Below, piece by piece: positions 7,694 through 16,978 of a stretch of 64,000 bases of DNA. The stretch spans positions 1-64,000 of the forward strand of contig NZ_BAABEO010000023.1 in assembly GCF_039540195.1 (NCBI RefSeq), written 5' to 3'. Each line of letters begins with the position of its first letter. The stretch's first letter is position 1. Position numbers and translations under genes: made by a program. The notes under the pieces are model-generated. The model saw only the letters and a list, made by a program, of their open reading frames with translations. It did not search any database and was not told where the DNA came from. Origin of the DNA: Zafaria ginkgonis (lineage in GTDB: Bacteria > Actinomycetota > Actinomycetes > Actinomycetales > Micrococcaceae).

Positions 7694-9288
7694 GGTGCCT
7701 GCCCCGGGTGCGCGCCGTCCCTTGGGCGGGGCGGGGTTGTGGGGCGCGGCGGGGGTGTTGGGTGGCGCGGGGTGGGTACGTGGGATGGAGCTGTGGGGCG
7801 GGGCGAGGGCGGCAGGGGAGACCACGTGTCCAGGGCCAGCCAGGCCTGCTCCAGCGGAACATTCGGCGCGGCCGCCGCCGCCCTCCAGCCGTTTTCCCGG
7901 AACACCCGCACCGCGGACGCCGATTCCTCAGGCAGGCCAGAGGCCAGCAGCACGCTCACGGCCCGGTCGGGCCCGAGGGAGTCCACCCACGCACGGGCCC
8001 CGGCCTCATCGAGGCGTCCGGTGAGCAGCACCACGGGGCTACCCATCCCGTACCTGGCCGACCCGTATCTGCCTGACGCGATCCTGTCTGACCCGCTCCA
8101 ATCCGGCCCGCTCCCGCCCGCTCCGCGTCCGGATCCGGCCGGCTGCTCCGCCTCCGCTTCGAGGCCGAGGGCGGCCAGGACGCATCGCAGTTCGTCCACG
8201 GCCCCCGCACCCTCGAACACGGCCCGGGCCGGGTCGGAGGCGGTGGGAGAGGACGCCGCCAGCGGGTCGCCGTGCCGGTCCAGCAGTTCCACCGCGTACC
8301 CGAGTCTGGCCAGGCTGGCGCCGATCCCAGCCGCGGCGGCCACCGCCCAGTCGAAGCACGCGGTGGTGGTCCCGGGAACGCTTGGGAAATGGCCGACCGG
8401 TTCCGGCCGGTCAGACGGGGCGTGGCCGGAAGCGGCGGAACCCCGGACGAATGCGGCGGCGCTGCGGTCCACCACCACGGTGGCCCGGCGCGGGGTCCGT
8501 GGCTGCTCCTGCCGGACCATCAGCCGGCCCCGGCGGGCGGTGGTGCCCCAGTGGACGCGGCGCATCGGGTCGCCGTCCCGGTATTCGCGGGTGGCGGCGT
8601 CGTCGCTGTCCGCGGAGGCCGCTCCGCGGAACGCGGTGGCGTCCGTCCCGCCGCGCAGTCCTGGCAGCGGGCCTGTCTCCACCCGGGGAAGCGGGCCCAG
8701 GACGGTCAGGGGGGACGGGCCCCCGAGCGCCACGGTCCGCCGCGCCAGCCCGAACGGGTCGGTCGATTCGACCGTCAGCGGCCCGACCGCGTACAGGCCG
8801 CGGCGCGGGGGCCGCAGCCCGTACCTGAAGGTTCCCGGCACCGAGACGATGGCGGAGGGGGACGGCCCGGCTCCCGCAGGCAGCGTCTCCGTCAGCCGGA
8901 GCGGACCCCGGGAGCTCTGCTGCGCCGCACCCGGTGCCGGACCCTGTCCAATGCCGGCGGCGGGAGGGGCGATCTCCACGACCACCGTGCACTCCCGGCC
9001 GGCTGTGGCCCGATTGGCTGTGGCGTGATGCGCCGTGAAGGAGCGGCGCACCTGCAACCGGGGGAGGCCCACGCGCAGCGCCGCGGCGGCCACCAGGGGC
9101 GCGGCCACCAGAAACACCGCGACGTTCAGCAGCTCGCGCCGGCCCAGCAGCCAGGCCAACACCAGAGTGCCCGTCCCGCACGCCAGCAGCGACCAGCCCC
9201 GCATTGTTAAGAGGTGCAGGGTCAGGAGGCGCAGCGGCGGAAAGCGCGATCCGCGAACCCCCGGGCCACCGGGGAGCGAGGCCGGCAC
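7690..9288 (-). CDS. DUF58 domain-containing protein
   Basis: A 532-residue protein with two N-terminal membrane helices and a central DUF58 signature around YRDGDPMRRVHWGTTARRG, with a degenerate vWA-like fold after it. It is the usual partner of MoxR ATPases. The last 45 residues are a Pro/Arg-rich low-complexity tail, longer than usual for the family. The GTG at 9288 lies 10 bases after the MoxR stop and is the only start that spans the gap. An ATG at 9204 (MRGWSLL) just ahead of the first helix is a credible alternative, as neither has a strong ribosome site. A contribution to envelope protein assembly is inferred from the operon. Confidence 0.83.
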   Translation of the reverse strand: MPASLPGGPGVRGSRFPPLRLLTLHLLTMRGWSLLACGTGTLVLAWLLGRRELLNVAVFLVAAPLVAAAALRVGLPRLQVRRSFTAHHATANRATAGRECTVVVEIAPPAAGIGQGPAPGAAQQSSRGPLRLTETLPAGAGPSPSAIVSVPGTFRYGLRPPRRGLYAVGPLTVESTDPFGLARRTVALGGPSPLTVLGPLPRVETGPLPGLRGGTDATAFRGAASADSDDAATREYRDGDPMRRVHWGTTARRGRLMVRQEQPRTPRRATVVVDRSAAAFVRGSAASGHAPSDRPEPVGHFPSVPGTTTACFDWAVAAAAGIGASLARLGYAVELLDRHGDPLAASSPTASDPARAVFEGAGAVDELRCVLAALGLEAEAEQPAGSGRGAGGSGPDWSGSDRIASGRYGSARYGMGSPVVLLTGRLDEAGARAWVDSLGPDRAVSVLLASGLPEESASAVRVFRENGWRAAAAAPNVPLEQAWLALDTWSPLPPSPRPTAPSHVPTPRHPTPPPRPTTPPRPRDGAHPGQAP

Positions 9289-9298
9289 TGGCGCCCCG

Positions 9299-10336
9299 TC
9301 AGCCGTGCGCCCCGGTGCGCACCGGGATCCTGGCCAGCAGGGCCGCCACCAGGTCCTCGCCCGTGGTCCCCGCGGCCTCCGCCCGCCGGTGCAGGACCAG
9401 CCGGTGCGCCAGGACGGCCTGCGCCACCGCCGCGACGTCGTCCGGCAGCACGAAGTCCCGACCGCTCAGGGCCGCTTCCGCCTTGGCGGCGCGCAGCAGC
9501 TGAAGCAGCGCCCGGGGACTGGCTCCCAACCGGATGTCCGGGTGCGTGCGGGTGGCCTGCCCCAGCGCCACCACATACTCCTTCACCGGGTCCGCGGCGA
9601 ACACCGAGCGCACGGTCGCGGCCAGCTCCAGGAGCCCGGCGGCACCCACCACCGGACGCACGTCGTCCAGCGGCGACCCCGACTGGTGCGTCTCCAGCAT
9701 CGCCAGCTCGGCCCGGGTGTCCGGGTAGCCCATGGAAACCCGCGCCATGAAGCGGTCCCGCTGGGCCTCCGGCAGCGGGAAGGTCCCCTCCAGCTCGATC
9801 GGGTTCTGCGTGGCGACCACCATGAACGGCTCCTTCAACCGCCACGTGGTTCCGTCCACGGACACCTGGTGCTCCTCCATGCACTCCAGCAGGGCCGACT
9901 GCGTTTTCGCCGAGGCCCGGTTGATCTCATCCCCGATCACGATGTTCGCGAACACCGGCCCCGGCCGAAACTCGAAGGAGTGCGTGTCCTGGTTGTAGAC
10001 GGAGACCCCGGTGACATCGGAGGGCAACAGGTCGGGGGTGAACTGGATGCGGCTGACGGTGCAGTCCACCGTGCGGGCCAGCGTCTTGGCCAGCATGGTC
10101 TTGCCCACCCCCGGCACGTCCTCGAGCAGCAGGTGGCCCTGGGCCAACAGCACCGTCAGCGCGGTCCTGGCAACCGCTTCCTTGCCGTCGATCACCGTGG
10201 CCACCGCATCGAGGATCCCGCGGCAGGCGCGCGCGAAATCGACAGCCTCCAGCCCGGCGCGCTGTCCGTCGGGGCGCTGTCCCGCGGTTTCCCGGGCGGC
10301 CGAGGGTGCCGTGCCCGTTGCGGCGGTGGATTCCAT
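9299..10336 (-). CDS. MoxR-family AAA+ ATPase
   Basis: A 345-residue AAA+ ATPase with Walker A GVGKT at residues 76-80, Walker B in IVIGDEINRA, and the MoxR pattern ATQNPIELEGTFPLPEAQRDRF. MoxR proteins act as chaperone-like ATPases with vWA/DUF58 partners. The ATG start has GGGAGGA immediately upstream. It is the first gene of the MoxR, DUF58, transglutaminase operon. The 200 bases before it, shared with the divergent tatD gene, show no strong regulatory element beyond a GC-rich stretch. Confidence 0.92.
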   Translation of the reverse strand: MESTAATGTAPSAARETAGQRPDGQRAGLEAVDFARACRGILDAVATVIDGKEAVARTALTVLLAQGHLLLEDVPGVGKTMLAKTLARTVDCTVSRIQFTPDLLPSDVTGVSVYNQDTHSFEFRPGPVFANIVIGDEINRASAKTQSALLECMEEHQVSVDGTTWRLKEPFMVVATQNPIELEGTFPLPEAQRDRFMARVSMGYPDTRAELAMLETHQSGSPLDDVRPVVGAAGLLELAATVRSVFAADPVKEYVVALGQATRTHPDIRLGASPRALLQLLRAAKAEAALSGRDFVLPDDVAAVAQAVLAHRLVLHRRAEAAGTTGEDLVAALLARIPVRTGAHG

Positions 10337-10536
10337 GCGTCCTCCCGTTTTCTTGCGGAAGTTCTTGCGGACGTGCGGGGTGGGGAAAAGCGGGGTGGTG
10401 CTGCGCCCGTGTCAGGTTGTTCCAGACTACCCGCCATCGGTGCGGCGGGGGCCACGCGATTTGCCCCTCCGGCCCGGGTGGCCGGGCGCGGCGGTACCCT
10501 TGATGGGTTCCCGAACACCACGAAAGGACCTCTCGC

Positions 10537-11517
10537 ATGTGCCACGGATCGGGCGGGATTTCCGCGCAAGCGCCTGCGGCCGTCCCCGGACTGACGCCCC
10601 CCGCCTACGTGCGGCCCCACGAGGGGAATGGCGAGGCGCCGTCCGCGGCCCGCGACGCCAGCGACGGCGGCCGCAAGCGCAACCTCGACTACCCTCCCGC
10701 CCCGGAGCCGCTCGCCGTTCCCGTCCCGGACAACCACACGCACATGGACTTCCGCGACGGACTGGTTTCCGTGGACGTCTCCGACGCGCTGGACGCGGCC
10801 AACGCGGTGGGGGTCTCCGGCGTCGTGCAGGTCGGGTGCGACGTCGAATCCTCGCGCTTCGCGGTCGAGGCCGCCGCGTCCGATCCGCGCGTGCTCGCCG
10901 CCGTGGCGATCCACCCCAACGACGCGCCGCGCTATGCGGCCCGGGGCGGGCTGGAGGAGGCGCTGGAGGAGATCGACCGGCTGGCGGCCCACCCGCGGGT
11001 GCGTGCCGTGGGCGAAACCGGTTTGGACTACTTCCGCACCGGGCCCGAGGGGGCCGGCACGCAGGAGCTGTCCTTCCGCCGACACATCGAGATCGCCCGC
11101 ACCCGCGGCAAGGCCCTGCAGATCCACGACCGCGATGCGCACGCGGACATAGTCCGAATCCTGGAATCCGAGCAGCTGCCGGAGCACGTGGTCTTCCACT
11201 GCTTTTCCGGCGACGCCGAACTGGCCCGGATCTGCAACCGCAACGGCTGGCACATGTCCTTTTCCGGGACCGTGACCTTCAAGAACTCCCAGGACCTGCG
11301 CGAGGCGCTCGCCGTGGCCGATCCGGACCTGGTCCTGGTGGAAACGGATGCGCCGTTCCTCACGCCGCACCCGTACCGCGGACGGCCCAACGCCTCCTAC
11401 CTGATCCCCTACACGGTGCGGGCGATGGCGGAGTTCCTGGAGGAGGACCTGGACACGCTGTGCGCCCGGATCGGGGCGACCACCCGCCGGGTCTACGGGG
11501 AGTTCCAGCCTTCCTGA
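10537..11517 (+). CDS. tatD: TatD-family metal-dependent DNase
   Basis: A 326-residue TatD-type hydrolase, divalent-metal dependent and cytoplasmic. The metal-binding pair H67/H69 (DNHTHMDF) is followed by VGETGLDYF, QIHDRDAHAD, FHCFSGD and LVETDAPFLTP, the standard TatD series. The first ~60 residues are an extra Pro/Ala-rich segment not typical of the family. The ATG start is preceded by GAAAGGACC. Families of this type remove nucleotides from 3' ends and act in DNA repair or RNA processing. In related genomes it sits in the same block as Rpf, rsmA and ispE. Confidence 0.92.
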   Translation: MCHGSGGISAQAPAAVPGLTPPAYVRPHEGNGEAPSAARDASDGGRKRNLDYPPAPEPLAVPVPDNHTHMDFRDGLVSVDVSDALDAANAVGVSGVVQVGCDVESSRFAVEAAASDPRVLAAVAIHPNDAPRYAARGGLEEALEEIDRLAAHPRVRAVGETGLDYFRTGPEGAGTQELSFRRHIEIARTRGKALQIHDRDAHADIVRILESEQLPEHVVFHCFSGDAELARICNRNGWHMSFSGTVTFKNSQDLREALAVADPDLVLVETDAPFLTPHPYRGRPNASYLIPYTVRAMAEFLEEDLDTLCARIGATTRRVYGEFQPS

Positions 11518-11654
11518 CGCCCCGTCATGCGGTGCGCGCAGCCCTTCGCGGGAACCCCCGGAGCGGCCCCCAGGGTGGCCACGGTTGGGCCACGGAAAGA
11601 TCACGGAAACGTCTCGCTCGATGCCCGGAACTGAGCGGTTTTTGGTCCCACGGC

Positions 11655-11683
11655 TTGTGCATTTATTACAGAACGATTACGGT
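11655..11683 (+). promoter_or_regulatory. Candidate promoter of the rpf gene
   Basis: TTGTGC (11655-11660) and TACGGT (11678-11683) separated by exactly 17 bases, about 215 bases upstream of the Rpf start. Position and spacing fit a housekeeping sigma promoter; the -10 is imperfect. Confidence 0.4.
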
Positions 11684-11898
11684 TGGGGGCTAGTAGCCGG
11701 GATCGGGGAAGGTTTCCGGGTATCAAGCCGAGGCCCGCCTCGCGTTGGGAAGTTCCGTTCGTACGGCCCAGCGCGGTCCCGTTGCCCCGGCCTGTGCCAG
11801 CAAAGACGCCAGCACGGGAGGATCCCGCGTGAGACCCGTCGGGGTTCGCCTCCCATGCCGCATCCCCGTGCCCGGGTCAACGCAAAGTTTGGATTCCC
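11684..11898 (+). promoter_or_regulatory. Long structured leader of the rpf gene
   Basis: About 215 bases between the candidate promoter and the Rpf start, free of a convincing ORF and rich in self-complementary GC blocks. Rpf genes of Actinobacteria are often preceded by cis-acting RNAs, including c-di-AMP (ydaO-type) riboswitches. Here I see only loose resemblance (a GGAGGATCC block around 11816-11824 and GGGGTT near 11841-11847) and not the conserved core, so the element class is open. Confidence 0.3.
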
Positions 11899-13047
11899 GT
11901 GCTGCATGTCTTCAAGAACCGCTGGGTGAAAATCGGCGCCCAAGCCACCGTCCTGACCGCCCTGGTCCTCGGCCTCGTCTCCTTCGTCGGAGCCAACAAG
12001 ACCATCGCAGTGACCGTCGATGGGCAGACGCGAAGCGTCCAGACCTTCGGCTCCACGGTCGCCGACGTCCTCGCCGCCTCCGACATCACGGTCGCCCCCG
12101 AGGATGAAGTCACCCCGGCGCTTGAAGCCGGAGTTTCGAACGGCTCCGCCATCGAGGTGAACCGTTCCAAGCAGGTTTCCGTCTCCATCGACGGCGTCGA
12201 CCGCGTCGTGAACACCACCGGCCTGACCGTGGCGGACGTCCTGGCGCAGCTGAAGGTTGCCGGCGGCTCCGAGGTCTCGGAGGCCGGCCAGCTGCAGCTG
12301 GTCTCGCTGAAGACCCCGATCGAGATCACCACTCCCAAGGACGTGCGCATCGCCGTCGACGGGAAGGACCGCAAGCTCTCCACCACCGCCGCCACCGTGG
12401 CCGACCTGCTCGCCGAGGCGAAGATCACCGTCGGCAAGGAGGACGAGCTCTCCGCCAAGACCGGCGACGAGGTGATCGACGGCCTGAAGCTGAAGGTCGT
12501 GCGGGTCGAGACCAAGACCAAGACCGAGACCGAGGCCATCGCCGCCGGCACCACCGAGGTCAAGGACGCAGAGCTGGCCAAGGGCACCACCAAGGTCCTC
12601 TCCGAGGGCAAGGACGGCGAGCGCAAGCTCACCTACAAGGTCGTCATCAAGGACGGCAAGACCGTCTCCACCGAACTGGTGAAGACCGAGGTCGTCACCG
12701 AGGCCAAGGACGCCAAGGTCGCCGTGGGCACCAAGGTCAAAAAGGCCGCCTCCTCCGGTTCCTCCAGCTCCGGCGGGACCACCGCCGGCGCGGGCGGCGT
12801 CTCCAGCTCCTGGGCCGCGCTGGCCAAGTGCGAGTCCGGCGGCAACTGGGCCATCAACTCCGGCAACGGCTACTACGGCGGACTCCAGTTCAGCCTGAGC
12901 AGCTGGCAGGCCGTGGGCGGCACCAAGTACGCCGCCTACCCGCACCAGGCCACCCCGGCCGAGCAGGTTGCCGCCGCCGAGAAGCTGCGCGCCAGCGGAG
13001 GCTGGGGCCACTGGCCCGCCTGCTCCGCGAAGCTGGGCCTGCGCTAG
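11899..13047 (+). CDS. rpfB: Resuscitation-promoting factor (DUF348 x3, G5, Rpf domain)
   Basis: A 382-residue secreted peptidoglycan-cleaving enzyme. An N-terminal membrane/signal segment (about 12-33) is followed by three DUF348 repeats (each around a TVADVLA motif, between residues 36 and 190), a G5 domain (about 195-275), a Ser/Gly linker, and a C-terminal Rpf transglycosylase-like domain (about 303-382). The catalytic Glu is E312 in KCESGGNWAIN. Rpf proteins wake dormant cells by remodelling the wall. The start is a GTG with a poor ribosome site. The gene stands alone, with its own leader upstream and a very strong terminator downstream. Confidence 0.93.
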   Translation: MLHVFKNRWVKIGAQATVLTALVLGLVSFVGANKTIAVTVDGQTRSVQTFGSTVADVLAASDITVAPEDEVTPALEAGVSNGSAIEVNRSKQVSVSIDGVDRVVNTTGLTVADVLAQLKVAGGSEVSEAGQLQLVSLKTPIEITTPKDVRIAVDGKDRKLSTTAATVADLLAEAKITVGKEDELSAKTGDEVIDGLKLKVVRVETKTKTETEAIAAGTTEVKDAELAKGTTKVLSEGKDGERKLTYKVVIKDGKTVSTELVKTEVVTEAKDAKVAVGTKVKKAASSGSSSSGGTTAGAGGVSSSWAALAKCESGGNWAINSGNGYYGGLQFSLSSWQAVGGTKYAAYPHQATPAEQVAAAEKLRASGGWGHWPACSAKLGLR

Positions 13048-13068
13048 CGCGAAGCGCACGCCCGCACT

Positions 13069-13118
13069 CGCAAACGCCGGAAGCGGCCGGATTTTTCCGG
13101 CCGCTTCCGGCGTTTGCG
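13069..13118. terminator. Perfect 22-bp stem terminator after rpf
   Basis: Arms 13069-13090 and 13097-13118 are perfectly complementary over 22 bases, with the six-base loop attttt. It separates rpf from the rsmA operon. The T residues lie in the loop rather than after the stem. Confidence 0.85.
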
Positions 13119-13173
13119 CGTTCGGCGCGGCCGCCGCCGTCGTGCACCGGCCAAGCCGGCGGGCCCGCTCAAC

Positions 13174-13179
13174 TAGAAT
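13174..13179 (+). promoter_or_regulatory. -10 element just upstream of rsmA (leaderless start)
   Basis: TAGAAT ends six bases before the GTG start of rsmA and no Shine-Dalgarno sequence is present in between. This spacing places the transcription start at or next to the initiation codon, as in leaderless actinobacterial mRNAs. No good -35 is visible. Confidence 0.5.
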
Positions 13180-13185
13180 TGGTTC

Positions 13186-14121
13186 GTGACTGAAGCCCCG
13201 AACACTCCCGCCCCGCTGCTGGGCGCCGCCGACATCCGACGCCTCGCAGGGGAACTGGACGTTCGGCCCACCAAGATGCTCGGGCAGAACTTCGTGATCG
13301 ACGGCAACACGATCCGCCGCATCGTCGCGGCCGCGCACCTCGGCCCGGAGGAGACGGTGCTGGAGGTCGGGCCGGGGCTGGGGTCGCTGACGCTGGGCCT
13401 GCTGGATGCGGCCGAGCGCGTCGTGGCTGTCGAGATCGACCCCAAGCTCGCCGGGCGGCTGCCGCGGACCGTGCGCGAGTTCCGCCCGGAGCGGGCGGAC
13501 CGGCTGGACGTGGTGCTCTCCGATGCCATGAAGGTGACGGAACTGCCGCACGCTCCCACCGCGCTGGTGGCCAACCTGCCCTACAACGTCGCCGTCCCGG
13601 TGGTCCTGCACCTGCTGGAGCACTTCCCGACCCTGCGCCACGGCCTGGTCATGGTCCAGGACGAGGTCGCCGACCGGCTGGCCGCCGGGCCGGGCAGCAA
13701 GACCTACGGCGTGCCCTCGGTGAAGGCCGCCTGGTACTCCACCATGCGCAAGGCGGGCGTGATCGGCATGAACGTCTTCTGGCCCGCCCCCAAGATCCAT
13801 TCCGGCCTGGTCGGGTTCGAGCGCCATGAGCCCCCCGCCACCACGGCGACCCGCGAGCAGGTGTTCGCCGTCATCGACGCCGCATTCGCCCAGCGCCGCA
13901 AGACGCTGCGCGCCGCCCTGGCCGGCTGGGCGGGAAGTGCCGCGCAGGCCGAGGCCGCCCTCGTGGCCGCCGGCGTCGACCCGCAGGCGCGCGGCGAACG
14001 GCTCGGCATCGAGGAATTCGCCCGCATCGCCGCCGCCCACGCGGCGCAGGCCCACACCGCGCAGGCCCCGGCCACCGACGGCCCGGGCACGACGCCGGAC
14101 ATCGGCGCCGGGGGCGCCTGA
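13186..14121 (+). CDS. rsmA: 16S rRNA (adenine1518-N6/adenine1519-N6)-dimethyltransferase
   Basis: A 311-residue KsgA/RsmA methyltransferase that dimethylates two adjacent adenines near the 3' end of 16S rRNA during small-subunit maturation. Motifs are GQNFVID near the N-terminus, the SAM-binding EVGPGLGSLT (about 60-69), and the catalytic NLPYNV (about 130-135). The Ala/Thr-rich C-terminal 30 residues exceed the family norm. Translation probably begins on a leaderless GTG. Its TGA overlaps the ispE ATG by one base, a linkage common in Actinobacteria. Confidence 0.95.
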   Translation: MTEAPNTPAPLLGAADIRRLAGELDVRPTKMLGQNFVIDGNTIRRIVAAAHLGPEETVLEVGPGLGSLTLGLLDAAERVVAVEIDPKLAGRLPRTVREFRPERADRLDVVLSDAMKVTELPHAPTALVANLPYNVAVPVVLHLLEHFPTLRHGLVMVQDEVADRLAAGPGSKTYGVPSVKAAWYSTMRKAGVIGMNVFWPAPKIHSGLVGFERHEPPATTATREQVFAVIDAAFAQRRKTLRAALAGWAGSAAQAEAALVAAGVDPQARGERLGIEEFARIAAAHAAQAHTAQAPATDGPGTTPDIGAGGA

Positions 14122-15038
14122 TGCGTTCGGTCGTGGCCCGCGCCCCGGGCAAGATCAACGTCTCCTTCCGCGTCGGCCCCCCGCGCGAGGACGGCTACCA
14201 CTCGGTCGCCAGCCTCTACCTGGCCGTCTCCCTCTACGAGGACGTCGCCGCCAGCGCCCGCCCCGACACGGAGATCACCGTGTCGCTGAACCCGAACTCC
14301 ACCTCCGTGGTGGACCCCGAGGACTTCCCGCTGGGGGAGGACAACCTGGTGGTCCGCGCGGCGCGCCTCCTCGCGGACCATACCGGCCACCTTGCCGGCG
14401 TGCACCTGGACATCACCAAGCGCGTGCCCGTCGCCGGCGGCATGGGCGGCGGCTCGGCGGACGCGGCGGCCGCGCTGGTGGCCTGCAACGCGCTCTGGGG
14501 CACCGGCCTGACCCGCGAGGAACTCGGACGCCTCGGGGCCCGGCTCGGCGCGGACGTGCCGTTCGCGCTGTCCGGCGGCGCCGCCGTCGGGCTGGGCGTG
14601 GGCGACGAGCTGTCCCCGCTGCTGCTGCGCGGCCGCAGCGACTGGGTCCTGGTGCCCGCCAGTTACGGGCTCTCCACCCCGAAGGTCTACGCCATGCTGG
14701 ACACCCTGCGCGAGGGACTGGACGTGCCCACCCCGGAGCAGGTCGATCCGGACCTGGTGCAGGCGCTGCTGGTCGGGGACCTGGACCGGCTGGCCGACCT
14801 GGTCGCCAACGACCTGACCCCGGCCGCGCTGGCGCTGGCCCCCGAGCTGGGACCCGTGCTGGAGATGGGCGACCGTGCCGGCGCCCTGGCCGAACTCGTC
14901 TCCGGCTCCGGACCCACCGTGGCGATGCTGGTCCGCGACGGCGAGCACGCCGAACAGCTCGTCACCCAACTCCAGGACGAGGCGGGCGTCGACGCCTTCC
15001 CCGTCCACGGCCCCGTCCACGGGGCACGCATCCTGTAG
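14121..15038 (+). CDS. ispE: 4-diphosphocytidyl-2-C-methyl-D-erythritol kinase
   Basis: A 305-residue GHMP kinase of the MEP isoprenoid pathway, phosphorylating the 2-hydroxyl of CDP-methylerythritol. It shows the N-terminal ARAPGKINVSF substrate segment, the ATP-binding PVAGGMGGGSADAAA, and the C-terminal SGSGPTVAML motif. The length is normal. It is translationally coupled to rsmA by a one-base overlap. Its product feeds synthesis of the polyprenyl-phosphate carriers that the polysaccharide locus further on would need. Confidence 0.95.
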   Translation: MRSVVARAPGKINVSFRVGPPREDGYHSVASLYLAVSLYEDVAASARPDTEITVSLNPNSTSVVDPEDFPLGEDNLVVRAARLLADHTGHLAGVHLDITKRVPVAGGMGGGSADAAAALVACNALWGTGLTREELGRLGARLGADVPFALSGGAAVGLGVGDELSPLLLRGRSDWVLVPASYGLSTPKVYAMLDTLREGLDVPTPEQVDPDLVQALLVGDLDRLADLVANDLTPAALALAPELGPVLEMGDRAGALAELVSGSGPTVAMLVRDGEHAEQLVTQLQDEAGVDAFPVHGPVHGARIL

Positions 15039-15139
15039 CCGAGGACATCTAGCCGAGTACATCCGGCGCGGCCCTGCGCCGCACCCCCCGCCACCCCGCG
15101 CAGGCGCGCGTCCTGCCCCCCATCGATTGGAACCACACC

Positions 15140-16978
15140 ATGGCCCACCTGCTCGGCGCGGAGAACGTCTCCGTCGCCTTTGGAACCCGAACCGTGCTCG
15201 ACGGCGTCAGCCTGGGCCTGGAGGACGGCGACCGCATCGGAATGGTCGGCCGCAACGGTGACGGCAAGTCCACGCTCATGCGCCTGCTGGCCCAGCGGCA
15301 GGAGCCGGACTCCGGCCGCGTGACCAAGCGCGGCGACGTCGTGGTTGGCTACCTCGACCAGCAGGACGTGCTCGACGGCGACCTCGAGGTCGGCCAGGCG
15401 ATCGTCGGCGACGCCGCGGACCACGAATGGGCGGCGAACCCCAAGGTCCGCGACGTCATGGGCGGCCTGGTCGGCGAGGTCGACTGGCACGCTCGCGTCA
15501 GCAGCCTCTCCGGCGGCCAGCGCCGCCGCGTGGCCCTGGCCAAGCTGCTGATCGGCGACGCCGACGTGATCATGCTCGACGAGCCCACCAACCACCTGGA
15601 CGTGGAGGGCGTCGCCTGGCTTGCCCGGCACCTGAAGCAGCGCTGGCGGGCCAACGAGGCCGGCCTGCTGGTGGTCACCCACGACCGCTGGTTCCTCGAC
15701 GAGATCTGCACGCGCACCTGGGAGGTCCACGACGGCGTCGTGGACCCGTTCGACGGCGGGTACGCCGCCTACGTGCTGGCCCGCGCCGAACGCGACCGCT
15801 CCGCCGCCGTGGCCGAGGGCAAGCGCCAGCAACTGGTCAAGAAGGAGCTCGCCTGGCTGCGCCGCGGCGCCCCGGCCCGCACGTCCAAGCCCAAGTTCCG
15901 CATCGAGGCCGCCAACCAGCTGATCTCCGACGTGCCCGACCCGCGCGACTCCGTGGCCCTGTCCAAGCTGGCCACGGCCCGGCTCGGCAAGGACGTGCTG
16001 GACCTGGAGCACGTGAGCCTGGCGTTCGACGGCGGGACCCCGCTGTTCGACAACATCACCCTTCGCCTGGCCCCGGGCGAACGGCTCGGCCTCGTCGGGG
16101 TCAACGGTGCCGGCAAGTCGACGCTGCTGCGGCTGCTCAACGGCGAGATCGCCCCCACGTCGGGGAAGATCAAGCGCGGCAAGACGGTCAAGACCGCCGT
16201 GCTGACCCAGGAGGTGCGCGAACTCGACGAGGTCGCGGACCGCCGCGTGATCGAGGTCATCAAGGACGAACGCAACGTCTTCCAAGTCGGCGGCAAGGAA
16301 GTCTCCGCCAGCCAGCTGGTGGAGCAGCTCGGCTTCACCAACGAGAAGCAGTGGACCACCGTCGGGGAACTCTCCGGCGGCGAGCGCCGCCGCCTGCAGC
16401 TGCTGCGCCTGCTGGTCGGCGAGCCGAACGTGCTGATGCTCGACGAGCCCACCAACGACCTGGACACGGACACGCTCGCCGCCGTGGAGGACCTGCTCGA
16501 CGGCTGGCCGGGCACGCTGGTGGTGGTCTCCCACGACCGCTACCTGCTGGAGCGCGTGACCGACCACCAGCTGGCGCTGCTCGGCGACGGGAAGCTGCGC
16601 GGCCTGCCCGGCGGCGTGGACCAGTACCTTGAGCTGCGCGAGGGCGTGGCCGGGGCCCCGGGGCAGGCTGCGAAGTCCGGACCCGCGGCAAAGTCCGGGC
16701 CCGCCGCCAAATCGGGAGGGGCGGCCGGGGAAGCCGCCGGGTCCGGATATTCGGAGGCCCAGAAGCGCGAGGCGCGCAAGGAAATCAACCGGATCGACCG
16801 CCAGCTGGCCAAACTGGCCCAGCAGGCCGAGAAGCTGCACGCGCAGATGGCCGCCGCGTCCGAAGCGATGAAGTTTGATGACCTCGGGGACCTGAACTCG
16901 AAGCTGCAGGCGGTCGAGGCGGAGCAGGCAGGACTCGAGGACGCCTGGATGGAAGCCGCGGAGGTCGCCCAAGACTAG
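15140..16978 (+). CDS. ABC-F family ATP-binding protein (Uup-like)
   Basis: A 612-residue soluble protein with two ABC cassettes and no membrane domain, the ABC-F type that acts on ribosomes or DNA structures. The first Walker A reads GRNGDGKST, with Asp where Ala is usual, and the second GVNGAGKST. Both signatures (LSGGQ, LSGGE) and Walker B segments (IMLDEPTNHLD, LMLDEPTNDLD) are present. A linker with three AAKSGP-like repeats (about residues 512-527) leads to a C-terminal coiled coil, as in Uup. The start follows 101 bases after ispE with only a weak ribosome site. It sits in the conserved rsmA-ispE block. Confidence 0.93.
   Translation: MAHLLGAENVSVAFGTRTVLDGVSLGLEDGDRIGMVGRNGDGKSTLMRLLAQRQEPDSGRVTKRGDVVVGYLDQQDVLDGDLEVGQAIVGDAADHEWAANPKVRDVMGGLVGEVDWHARVSSLSGGQRRRVALAKLLIGDADVIMLDEPTNHLDVEGVAWLARHLKQRWRANEAGLLVVTHDRWFLDEICTRTWEVHDGVVDPFDGGYAAYVLARAERDRSAAVAEGKRQQLVKKELAWLRRGAPARTSKPKFRIEAANQLISDVPDPRDSVALSKLATARLGKDVLDLEHVSLAFDGGTPLFDNITLRLAPGERLGLVGVNGAGKSTLLRLLNGEIAPTSGKIKRGKTVKTAVLTQEVRELDEVADRRVIEVIKDERNVFQVGGKEVSASQLVEQLGFTNEKQWTTVGELSGGERRRLQLLRLLVGEPNVLMLDEPTNDLDTDTLAAVEDLLDGWPGTLVVVSHDRYLLERVTDHQLALLGDGKLRGLPGGVDQYLELREGVAGAPGQAAKSGPAAKSGPAAKSGGAAGEAAGSGYSEAQKREARKEINRIDRQLAKLAQQAEKLHAQMAAASEAMKFDDLGDLNSKLQAVEAEQAGLEDAWMEAAEVAQD

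Noticed and set aside
11700..11898. A confident c-di-AMP riboswitch in front of rpf
   Set aside because: The conserved core strings of that class are not readable here; only weak partial resemblance, so it is left as an open leader element.
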